Shown here one piece after another: positions 9,287 through 16,400 of a stretch of 64,000 nt of DNA. Source of the stretch: Profundicola chukchiensis (lineage in GTDB: Bacteria; Bacteroidota; Bacteroidia; Flavobacteriales; Weeksellaceae); NCBI RefSeq assembly GCF_029664245.1, contig NZ_JANAIE010000002.1, positions 394,825 to 458,824 of the forward strand. Direction: 5' to 3'. The first letter of the stretch is position 1, and every line of letters starts with the position of its first letter. The position numbers and the translations under genes are program-made. Under the pieces are notes generated by a model that searched no databases, was not told where the DNA came from, and saw only the letters and a program-made list of their open reading frames with translations.

Positions 9287-12229
9287 TTAAAAGTTAACAT
9301 TTACACCAAAACTCCAAACTCTTGGTCTTGGATAAAAATTATTATCAATTCCACCAAAAACTTCTGGATCTAATCCTGAGTAATCTGTGAAGATAGCTAC
9401 GTTATTAACTGATCCGAAAACTCGCATATCAACATTATTGATTAATCCTTCTGGCAATGTATAGCCCAAAGTAATATTATCAATTTTGTAGAAAGAAGCA
9501 TCTTCTAAATAATAGTCACTCATTAAAACTTCTTCCGTCATCGCTGTGAAGCCAGAATTAGCTAAATCACCTGCAACGTTTCTAATGATACCATTTTCGA
9601 ATAATCTTCCGGTGTATGCATTAGCCGAAACAGTGTTATTGTAAACATAGTTTCCTAAACTTGCTCTAGAAGCTAAAGAGAAATCAAAGTTTTTGTAGCT
9701 CATGCTGGTATTGATACCCATCGTTACATCAGCAAAAGGAGTCTTGCTAATATATCTATCGTCATCGTTGATTTGTCCGTCGCCGTTTCTATCAACTACC
9801 GCATTATCTATTGGGTTTCCGCTTTCGTCGTATACCTGTTGGTAAACATAGAACGCATTAGCGCCATAACCTTCTTGTTGTGTTTGAATTTGGTTACCTG
9901 TACCACCCGAGATTCCTCCAGTGTTGGTTGGTGTATTTAACTTAGTAATCTTGTTATCATTAAAGTTAACATTGTAACCGATTTTCCAGTTAAATTCTTC
10001 TGCTTTAATTACATCATAATTTAATGCAAACTCAACTCCTTTGTTTTCCATGTCACCGAAGTTAGATTCGATAACGTTACCAAAGTTGGTGAATACATCA
10101 ATTACAGTTGCAGCAATTAAATCTTCAGATTTTCTAATATAGAAATCAACATAACCATTTAATCTATTATTGAATAAACCATAGTCGATTGCGATATTGG
10201 TTGTATTACTAATCTCCCATCTTAAGTTGTCGTTATAAACGTTCGGTCTAACGGTTGGAATAAAGGCATCACCAAAATGATAATAAGCACCTTGAGTGTT
10301 TCCAGAGTAGTTCAATAAGAATTTATAATCTCCTAAACCATTTACGTTACCAACTTTACCATAACCAGCTCTTAATTTTAAAGTATTCAACCAAGGAATT
10401 CCATTAAAAGCATCTTCTTTATGCAAGTTCCAAGCAGCTGCTACTGAAGGGAAATAACCCCATCTATCATCTGGATTTAATTTAGATGAAGCATCCGCTC
10501 TCAGGGTTGCAGTTAATAAGTATTTATCGCTTAAGTTAACACTTGCACGCCCAAAGAATGATTGTAAATTAGATCTCCAAGGAGTAGTTTTCTCTGGATT
10601 CTCATTACCATCTGAATAACGGATATAGTAATTAGTGTTTCTGTTATAGAAATCTTGATATGAATATCCACCAGTTAAAGAGAAGTTACTATTCTCAGCA
10701 AAATCTTTGTCATAAACCATATAGTAATCTAACAACTTGTTGATTCTAGCATTTGAATACTTACTGAAATCTCCAGCCCAACCTACTGTAGCAGAAGGGT
10801 GCATTTCTGATCTCTTAACTCTACCGTGAGAGTTTGTAACATCATATCCAACATTTAAAACAGCTGATAAACCATCTACCCAAGGCAAAGCATAATCAAA
10901 CTTAGCATTAGAAATCAATCTTCTAACTTCTGAAGTATCATCTCTGTACTCTAACATCGATAACGGGTTCACGTTTACCACATCACTCAATAAAGTATTT
11001 GTTCCTTCGCGATTCCAGTTCCAGAAAGAACCATCAGCATTGTAAATAGGTTTTGTTGGATCAAAGCTAATCGCTTGTCCAATCGCTCCTTTATCCGCAA
11101 ATTGATTCTCGATATAAGAAGCTTTTGTGTTTAATTCAATTTTTAATGCATCATTGAATAATTTTGGAGACAAACTCAAAGCACCTGTATAACGATCCAT
11201 TTGATCAGTTTTTAAGATACCCTCGTTTGTTGCATATCCCATAGACGCTCTAAACGGAACACCGTATGCTCCACCCATAACGCTAAAGTCGTTGGTCCAA
11301 CCAAATGCATTTTGGAAAATTTCTTTTTGCCAATCCGTGTTTTCTGAACCTAATTGAGCAATTTGACTTGCATTTCCATATTGGTTAACCCAATCTCTAA
11401 CCTGATCACCTGTAAATACATCTACGTAATCAATCACTTCTGAGAAGGATACTTGTGAAGATAACTGATACTTAAGCGCTCCTGTTTTTCCTTTTTTAGT
11501 TTCAATAATGATAACACCATTACCACCACGAGAACCGTAGATGGCTGTTGCAGATGCATCTTTTAAAACAGAAATACTAGCGATATCATTTGGGTTGATA
11601 GAGTTCAAAATGTTTCTTGAACCTCCTACTCCATTTTCGCTAATTGGCACACCATCGATAACGATTAAAGGCTCAGAGTTTAAAGATAAAGAACCAATAC
11701 CACGAATTCTGATACTCTGACCTTCACCTGGAGCTCCACCTCCGGAAGTAATATTTACACCAGCTGATTTACCTTGAATCATTTGTTGTGCAGAAACCAC
11801 AGGACCTTTATTAAAATCTTCTTCGGTTAGTAAATCCACCGAACCTGTTAAGTCACTTTTCTTAATAGCACCATATCCAATAGCGACAACTGAACCAAGT
11901 TCAATTGCTCCAAGTTTATAGTCTTTAGTAATTCTAGCACCTTCTTGGTAAGCAAAAGAATCATTAGCCTCGCTACCATCTATACCCAGTATTGAAAGCT
12001 GAATACTACCATCTACTGCATCTAATGCAGTTACCTCTAGCTCGTAATAACCATTGAAATCTGATTCAACTTCAACATCTCCGGCTCGAACCAATGCACT
12101 TGTCGCTGGAAAATCATTGGCATCTGTAATCGTTCCCTCAATAACCATCTGTGCTTGCACAAATGTGATAGAACCTACCAATAAACAAACAGCCAAGGCA
12201 TATTTCATAAAAATATTGCTCATGCTCAT
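9287..12229 (-). CDS. SusC/RagA family TonB-linked outer-membrane transporter
   Basis: A 980-residue outer-membrane protein. A signal peptide (ending FVQAQ) is followed by a carboxypeptidase-regulatory-like domain (about 30-105), a TonB plug (about 120-250, with the SusC-family stretches GYGAIKKSDLTGSV and IRIRGIGSLSLNSEPLIVIDG), and a beta-barrel ending in aromatic FGVNVNF. It imports oligomers across the outer membrane using TonB energy, with the downstream SusD protein as lid. The start could be M1, M3 or M8; the signal peptide works best from M8 (MKYALAV...). It is the first gene of a four-gene leftward operon. No sigma/anti-sigma pair, hybrid sensor, glycosidase or protease gene is next to it. 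Confidence 0.93.
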   Translation of the reverse strand: MSMSNIFMKYALAVCLLVGSITFVQAQMVIEGTITDANDFPATSALVRAGDVEVESDFNGYYELEVTALDAVDGSIQLSILGIDGSEANDSFAYQEGARITKDYKLGAIELGSVVAIGYGAIKKSDLTGSVDLLTEEDFNKGPVVSAQQMIQGKSAGVNITSGGGAPGEGQSIRIRGIGSLSLNSEPLIVIDGVPISENGVGGSRNILNSINPNDIASISVLKDASATAIYGSRGGNGVIIIETKKGKTGALKYQLSSQVSFSEVIDYVDVFTGDQVRDWVNQYGNASQIAQLGSENTDWQKEIFQNAFGWTNDFSVMGGAYGVPFRASMGYATNEGILKTDQMDRYTGALSLSPKLFNDALKIELNTKASYIENQFADKGAIGQAISFDPTKPIYNADGSFWNWNREGTNTLLSDVVNVNPLSMLEYRDDTSEVRRLISNAKFDYALPWVDGLSAVLNVGYDVTNSHGRVKRSEMHPSATVGWAGDFSKYSNARINKLLDYYMVYDKDFAENSNFSLTGGYSYQDFYNRNTNYYIRYSDGNENPEKTTPWRSNLQSFFGRASVNLSDKYLLTATLRADASSKLNPDDRWGYFPSVAAAWNLHKEDAFNGIPWLNTLKLRAGYGKVGNVNGLGDYKFLLNYSGNTQGAYYHFGDAFIPTVRPNVYNDNLRWEISNTTNIAIDYGLFNNRLNGYVDFYIRKSEDLIAATVIDVFTNFGNVIESNFGDMENKGVEFALNYDVIKAEEFNWKIGYNVNFNDNKITKLNTPTNTGGISGGTGNQIQTQQEGYGANAFYVYQQVYDESGNPIDNAVVDRNGDGQINDDDRYISKTPFADVTMGINTSMSYKNFDFSLASRASLGNYVYNNTVSANAYTGRLFENGIIRNVAGDLANSGFTAMTEEVLMSDYYLEDASFYKIDNITLGYTLPEGLINNVDMRVFGSVNNVAIFTDYSGLDPEVFGGIDNNFYPRPRVWSFGVNVNF

Positions 12230-12268
12230 ATGTTATAATTTTAACATTTATTTTTTATCATTATGTAT

Positions 12269-12276
12269 CAAATTTA
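12269..12276 (-). promoter_or_regulatory. Possible -7 promoter box for the sus-like operon
   Basis: Minus-strand TAAATTTG fits TAnnTTTG and gives a leader of about 35 bases before susC. A TTTG 12 bases upstream is closer than the usual -33 spacing, so only the -7 element is supported. Confidence 0.4.
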
Positions 12277-12436
12277 ACAATTTAAAAACAAATAACAATG
12301 AAATAAATGTATATAATACACTTTAACAATATTATTGATATACAGCAGATTGCTATAACAAAGTGTACATAGTACAATTCCTTAATTTTTCTATCCCACT
12401 AGGGAAAAAATTGTGAAATAGAAAAATTCATAAAAC

Positions 12437-12468
12437 AAAAAAAATCACCTCTCGCGAGGTGATTTTTT
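12437..12468. terminator. Intrinsic terminator after sucC (works both ways)
   Basis: The perfect 11-bp stem aaaatcacctc / gaggtgatttt with loop tcgc is flanked by A- and T-tracts. It lies 23 bases beyond the sucC stop codon and insulates sucC from the sus-like operon. Confidence 0.88.
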
Positions 12469-12490
12469 ATATTCTTAGTTTGCCTTTAAA

Positions 12491-13684
12491 TTAAGACAAT
12501 ACTTCTTTTACTTTAGTTGCTGCTTCTTCTAATGTAATTGCAGAGTGAACTTTTAATCCAGATCCGTCAATCATTTCTTTAGCTTCTACTGCGTTAGTTC
12601 CTTGTAATCTTACGATAATTGGAACTTTGATAGCATCTCCCATGTTTTTATAAGCATCGATAATACCTTGTGCTACTCTATCACAACGCACAATACCACC
12701 GAAGATGTTTACTAAGATAGCATCAACATTATCATCTTTTAAGATAATTCTGAAAGCTTTCTCAACACGCTCAGCATCTGCAGTACCACCAACGTCTAAG
12801 AAGTTGGCAGGACTACCACCAGCTTGCTTAATCATATCCATAGTTGCCATTGCAAGACCAGCTCCGTTTACCATACAACCAACGTTTCCGTCTAGTTTAA
12901 CGAAGTTTAATCCAGCTTCACCAGCTTCTACCTCTGTTGGGTCTTCTTCTCTTTTGTCTCTTAACTCAGCTAAATCTTTGTGACGGTACATTGCGTTGTC
13001 GTCTAAAGTAACTTTACTGTCAACCGCCATAATTTGGTTGTCAGAAGTTTTTAAAACTGGGTTAATTTCGAACATAGAAGCATCTGCACCTACGTAAGCG
13101 TTATATAATGAGTGAACAAATTTCACCATTTCTTTGAATGCTTGTCCGCTTAATCCTAAGTTGAAAGCAACTCTTCTTGCTTGGAATCCTTGTAATCCAA
13201 CAGCAGGATCAATCTCCTCAGTGAAAATCTTATCTGGCATAGATTCAGCTACCTCTTCGATATCCATTCCACCTTCTGGAGAGTACATAATCATATTAGT
13301 TCCGTTCGCACGGTTTAGTAATACAGATACGTAAAACTCTTCTGGCTCGCTATCACCTGGATAATAAACATCCTCTGCAACTAATACCTGATGAACTTTT
13401 TTACCTTCAGCAGAAGTTTGTGGCGTCACCAACTGCATTCCAATAATGTCATTAGCAATTTCCTTAACTTGATCTAAATTCTTTGCCAACTTAACGCCGC
13501 CTCCTTTTCCGCGTCCTCCAGCATGAACTTGTGCTTTGATCACATGCCAGCCTGTTTCGGTTTCTTCGGTTAATTTTTTAGCTGCTTCCACAGCTTCTTC
13601 TGGTGTTGTTGCAACTATTCCGCGCTGAATTTTAACGCCATATTTACTCAACAATTCTTTGCCTTGATATTCGTGAAGATTCAT
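12491..13684 (-). CDS. sucC: Succinate-CoA ligase (ADP/GDP-forming) beta subunit
   Basis: A 397-residue protein of standard SucC length. The N-terminal ATP-grasp region shows MNLHEYQGKELLSKYGV and the nucleotide-binding AQVHAGGRGKGGG (51-63). The C-terminal CoA-ligase half has the NVGCMVNGAGLAMATMD and VNIFGGIVRCDRVAQGI segments of the active site and dimer interface. With SucD it converts succinyl-CoA to succinate with substrate-level phosphorylation in the TCA cycle. No sucD gene lies beside it, so the alpha subunit must be encoded elsewhere. It is monocistronic, with its own promoter box and terminator. Confidence 0.96.
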   Translation of the reverse strand: MNLHEYQGKELLSKYGVKIQRGIVATTPEEAVEAAKKLTEETETGWHVIKAQVHAGGRGKGGGVKLAKNLDQVKEIANDIIGMQLVTPQTSAEGKKVHQVLVAEDVYYPGDSEPEEFYVSVLLNRANGTNMIMYSPEGGMDIEEVAESMPDKIFTEEIDPAVGLQGFQARRVAFNLGLSGQAFKEMVKFVHSLYNAYVGADASMFEINPVLKTSDNQIMAVDSKVTLDDNAMYRHKDLAELRDKREEDPTEVEAGEAGLNFVKLDGNVGCMVNGAGLAMATMDMIKQAGGSPANFLDVGGTADAERVEKAFRIILKDDNVDAILVNIFGGIVRCDRVAQGIIDAYKNMGDAIKVPIIVRLQGTNAVEAKEMIDGSGLKVHSAITLEEAATKVKEVLS

Positions 13685-13711
13685 GAATGTTTAAAATTTT
13701 AAGATTTCCTA

Positions 13712-13719
13712 CAAAAATA
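13712..13719 (-). promoter_or_regulatory. -7 promoter box for sucC
   Basis: Minus-strand TATTTTTG matches TAnnTTTG and lies 27 bases before the sucC start codon. Confidence 0.45.
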
Positions 13720-13822
13720 GCCATTCTCATGAGAATTTACATTTTAAATCCTAAAAATTATTGAAATTGGACTTAAATTATACTTATTATTATTCAATAT
13801 TTTCTTTAAATAGGTACTATCA

Positions 13823-13863
13823 AAAACTCATATCATTGCTAAATGGCAAAGTCAAAGACTATT
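13823..13863 (+). repeat. radA 5'-end repeat, copy A
   Basis: This 41-base stretch matches the promoter and first seven codons of radA (16278-16318) with two mismatches, one in the -7 box (TATCATTG) and one synonymous (GCG to GCA). After codon 7 similarity stops and the frame runs into unrelated sequence. The stop codon of the leftward gene starting at 14467 falls inside this repeat, so the end of that gene coincides with the repeat boundary. Confidence 0.85.
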
Positions 13864-14467
13864 GAATATAGACTCCTTTCGCCGAAAACATGATAGGAGG
13901 ATATGCCAATTTTTTCCAAAAGGCATCAGGAAGTTTTGGTCGCATAATTAATATATCTTCTGTGTCTAAACAGGAAAATTTAACCTTACCCTGCGGTATT
14001 GCATCATCAATGTAAATTGCAATAAACACTTCGGAATGAGCGGGAATTAAAATTTTATCATCAAATTCTATTCGATTTTCACCTCTTTTGAAAACTGATA
14101 AAGGTATCTTCTTTAAATCTTCATCTATCCTATTTTTGGGCATTCCATATTCGCCATCCCACAACTGAAAGACGATATTAGCTTTATCCCAATTCATTTT
14201 ACGGAAAAATAAACTTATTTCAGTAATATATAAGTCAGAAGCTTCATTATTTTTTAAGCTTAAAGCATATTCACTTTGATGGCTAAAGCCAATTGCATTA
14301 CCATTTTTCTTCTGGGCATCTATGCTCGCTTTTTCGACATTAGAAATGAAAACACTATCTAAAACAATTGTGTCATTTATCTGAGCTACACCATTTAATG
14401 AAAATAAAATTGTAAAAAAGGAGAACATAAATGTTCTCCTATTGCTATTTAAAAACAAGTTTAACAT
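13859..14467 (-). CDS. Secreted hypothetical protein (cargo of the first radA-repeat interval)
   Basis: A 202-residue protein with a signal peptide (hydrophobic FMFSFFTILFSLNG, cleavage near VAQ). The rest is a mixed, beta-rich sequence (SVFISNVEKASID, LYITEISLFFRKM, IPAHSEVFIAIYIDD) with no motif I recognise. The ATG at 14467 overlaps the stop of the upstream small gene (ATGTTAA), so I prefer it to a TTG nine bases earlier. Coupled translation with the upstream gene is likely. It has no recognisable link to radA or sucC. It could be an outer-membrane or surface protein; function is unknown. Confidence 0.6.
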   Translation of the reverse strand: MLNLFLNSNRRTFMFSFFTILFSLNGVAQINDTIVLDSVFISNVEKASIDAQKKNGNAIGFSHQSEYALSLKNNEASDLYITEISLFFRKMNWDKANIVFQLWDGEYGMPKNRIDEDLKKIPLSVFKRGENRIEFDDKILIPAHSEVFIAIYIDDAIPQGKVKFSCLDTEDILIMRPKLPDAFWKKLAYPPIMFSAKGVYIQ

Positions 14468-14700
14468 CCTATCCAATTACCTGTTGGCTCGCTGGATCCA
14501 ATTGGTACCCATAAAAAATAAAATTGTTGAAATTCTGCTTGTTGATAAACACCAGGAGATACTTGCATACAAGGTCCATAGGTTGTTTCCGTTCCAATAA
14601 ATTTACTTTCATTTGAAGATGAATCATTTCCAGCTAAACTAAAACTAAAGGTAATAATAAAGAATAAAGAAAAGAAACTTCTGGTAATACTTTTTGACAT
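14461..14700 (-). CDS. Small secreted hypothetical protein (79 aa)
   Basis: The likely start is the ATG at 14700, giving MSKSITRSFFSLFF..., a clear signal peptide ending near SLAG. An upstream start at 14781 in the same frame would add 27 residues in front of the signal peptide and cross the conserved repeat, so I reject it. The mature part is about 55 residues, serine-rich, then CMQVSPGVYQQAEFQQFYF, and ends with a C-terminal cysteine (NWIGC). The two cysteines could form a disulfide bond. It overlaps the following gene by seven bases. Its small size and secretion suggest a secreted peptide or surface factor, but no family is recognised. Confidence 0.55.
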   Translation of the reverse strand: MSKSITRSFFSLFFIITFSFSLAGNDSSSNESKFIGTETTYGPCMQVSPGVYQQAEFQQFYFLWVPIGSSEPTGNWIGC

Positions 14701-14962
14701 AATAAAATTTTTTAATTGTTTAAGGAAACAAAAATCTAAAACCAAATTTTTTTTCGATAGAACAAATAAAGTTATGAACAATTAATGCAAAGCGTATTAT
14801 TCATCACAAATAGTCAGCGCAAATTATTTCTCCTTTTCCTAAAACTCATATCTTTGTGAAATGGCGAAGTCAAAGACTATTTATTATTGTCAGAATTGTG
14901 GTGCACAACACGCTACTTGGATGGGAAAATGTTCCCAATGTAAAGAATGGAACACGATAATT
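14701..14962 (+). repeat. radA 5'-region repeat, copy B (divergent upstream region plus first radA codons)
   Basis: This stretch resembles 16128-16400. The match begins right at the start codon of the divergent leftward gene, runs through the shared AT-rich upstream region (for example acaaataaagttatgaaca and cagcgcaaattatttctcc), the -7 box TATCTTTG at 14848-14855, and about 33 codons of radA. Small indels occur in the upstream part. The 41-base core (14840-14880) differs from intact radA at only two positions. Confidence 0.88.
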
Positions 14963-14982
14963 GTTATGATTGTACAAATGTA
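14860..14982 (+). pseudogene. Truncated radA copy encoding only the zinc ribbon (40 codons)
   Basis: The frame starts MAKSKTIYYCQNCG like RadA and keeps both CxxC pairs (C10, C13, C24, C27) of the N-terminal zinc ribbon. It then runs into unrelated sequence after about codon 33 and stops at TAA. The first 16 codons are identical to intact radA at the base level. Codons 17-33 carry nine synonymous differences but only one amino-acid change (G28K). That pattern fits descent from a diverged, once-functional radA allele rather than decay of a recent local duplicate. The promoter box is intact, so a 40-residue zinc-ribbon peptide could still be made. Confidence 0.75.
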
Positions 14983-15109
14983 AAAGTAAGTTTTCAATAT
15001 GAAAATTTAACAGTTAAAGATTTGTACGATTTTTTTTTATAAATATTTGAGGATTAAAAATTATAGATATGTACAGAATGTCTTAATCAAGTATAAGATC
15101 TTTATTAAA

Positions 15110-15208
15110 TCATTTTTGATTTTTTTTAAATAAAGAAACTATAAATGGAGCAACAAGACCACCAATTATAATTGACACAATTAATATTGTAATTTCAATT
15201 TTACTCAT
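15110..15208 (-). CDS. Small single-pass membrane peptide (32 aa)
   Basis: A short frame starts one base after the stop codon of the upstream 305-residue gene (TAA-T-ATG). It encodes MSKIEITILIVSIIIGGLVA followed by PFIVSLFKKNQK: one strongly hydrophobic helix with a lysine-rich end. The tight spacing argues for translational coupling. It could be a membrane partner or immunity peptide for the secreted upstream protein, or a small toxin; nothing in the sequence decides. Being short, it could be a chance frame, but the position and composition make a real gene more likely than not. Confidence 0.5.
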   Translation of the reverse strand: MSKIEITILIVSIIIGGLVAPFIVSLFKKNQK

Positions 15209-15209
15209 A

Positions 15210-16127
15210 TTACCTTGTTATTAATTTTGCAAGTCTACCCACCGCACCTGTTGAACCAGAAACAGCACCGCCTACTGCAGCCCAACCTACCATACCCCAA
15301 TCTACACTTCCTGTCAACACGTATTGACCAGATGCCGCAATACCACCACTTATCACTGCGCCTGCTATATCTAAACCTACCCATGGTGCTATTAGCAAAC
15401 TGTTTTCTTTTAATATAACATCTCCATTCGGACCATTACTGGCTAAAATAAAATTAGGTTCAGGTAATATATAAGTAACTGAATTTTCATTTTTCACCCA
15501 CCATTCCATAGATTTTATGGATATAGCTAGTGTTATTGCCAAAACATGACCAGCATTTTCATTTTTAGCATATTTTTTTGAGTTAAATTCGTCTTTATAA
15601 CTGTTTAATTCTTTTAAAATTTCTGATGCTGTATTCAGCCCATCTATGTTATTATCTATAAGCTCTTTGATTTTATTAAGCGTTGAAAGTTCATATTCAT
15701 CAATTAATTCATTTCTTAAGGAATTAGATAGTAATGTAGAATAAGTCGGTTCATTATCTTTCAATCCAGCACTTTCATTTAATGAACTTATTGACTTAAA
15801 CGCTTTATTACTTAAATCTTTATAAGCATAAGCACCTTCGTTTAAATAATTATAGAAATTATCCTTCACCATAAAGTACTTATACTTTTCTGAGTTTGAA
15901 ATATCTAAATTATATTCTGCGTAAAATTCAATTAGTAATCTATTTACATAATCTACATTTTCATCAACATTTTTTGAAAACTTAGATTCGTCAAGGTTGG
16001 ATAGAACATAATCTAAAGCTTTGTTGTGTAAATCACCACGATTAAAATAGTCTTCTACTTTAATTTGACTATATCCAACATTTAATAATAAAACTGTGGC
16101 TAATAAGCCTAAAAAATACTTTTTCAT
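15210..16127 (-). CDS. Secreted protein with glycine-rich hydrophobic C-terminus (cargo of the second radA-repeat interval)
   Basis: A 305-residue protein with a signal peptide (MKKYFLGLLATVLLLNVGYSQ). The middle is helical and charged (about 25-200, many Lys/Asp/Asn/Glu, coiled-coil-like). The last 60 residues are Gly/Ala/Val-rich and hydrophobic (GLDIAGAVISGGIAASGQYV and GMVGWAAVGGAVSGSTGAVG), like the membrane-active tails of some secreted effectors and bacteriocins. That resemblance is compositional only, and no family was recognised. It is transcribed away from radA, from the sequence shared with copy B, and is followed at once by a 32-residue membrane peptide. Confidence 0.65.
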   Translation of the reverse strand: MKKYFLGLLATVLLLNVGYSQIKVEDYFNRGDLHNKALDYVLSNLDESKFSKNVDENVDYVNRLLIEFYAEYNLDISNSEKYKYFMVKDNFYNYLNEGAYAYKDLSNKAFKSISSLNESAGLKDNEPTYSTLLSNSLRNELIDEYELSTLNKIKELIDNNIDGLNTASEILKELNSYKDEFNSKKYAKNENAGHVLAITLAISIKSMEWWVKNENSVTYILPEPNFILASNGPNGDVILKENSLLIAPWVGLDIAGAVISGGIAASGQYVLTGSVDWGMVGWAAVGGAVSGSTGAVGRLAKLITR

Positions 16128-16400
16128 AATAGTTTAAATTAATATGAAAAACAAAAATCTAAAATCTAAAAACAAATTTATTTTTAGATAAAACAAATAA
16201 AGTTATGAACAATTATTTCGAAACACATTGTTCATCACAAATAATCAGCGCAAATTATTTCTCCTTACTCTTTTCCTAAAACTCATATCTTTGCTAAATG
16301 GCGAAGTCAAAGACTATTTATTATTGTCAGAATTGTGGTGCACAACATGCTACATGGATGGGAAAGTGCTCACAATGTGGAGAGTGGAATACTATTGTAG
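16128..16400 (+). repeat. radA 5'-region repeat, copy C (the functional radA copy)
   Basis: This is the third and complete member of the repeat set. The region between the divergent 305-residue gene and radA, together with the first codons of radA, matches copy B (14701-14962). Its 41-base core is 16278-16318. Distances between cores are 1017 bases (A to B) and 1438 bases (B to C). Confidence 0.88.
16286..16293 (+). promoter_or_regulatory. -7 promoter box of radA, probably giving a leaderless mRNA
   Basis: TATCTTTG, followed by C, matches the Bacteroidetes -7 consensus and ends only four bases before the radA ATG. A transcription start at the usual distance would fall on or next to the start codon. 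Confidence 0.6.

Noticed and set aside
14461..14781. Longer version of the small secreted protein starting at 14781
   Set aside because: The extra 27 residues precede a complete signal peptide and lie in the repeated non-coding region shared with the radA upstream sequence.
15215..15418. Rightward frame opposite the 305-residue secreted protein gene
   Set aside because: It is a shadow of the glycine-rich coding sequence on the other strand, without a start context.
13823..16400. Insertion sequence or prophage as the cause of the radA repeats
   Set aside because: No transposase, integrase or terminal inverted repeats were seen. The repeats are copies of radA itself.
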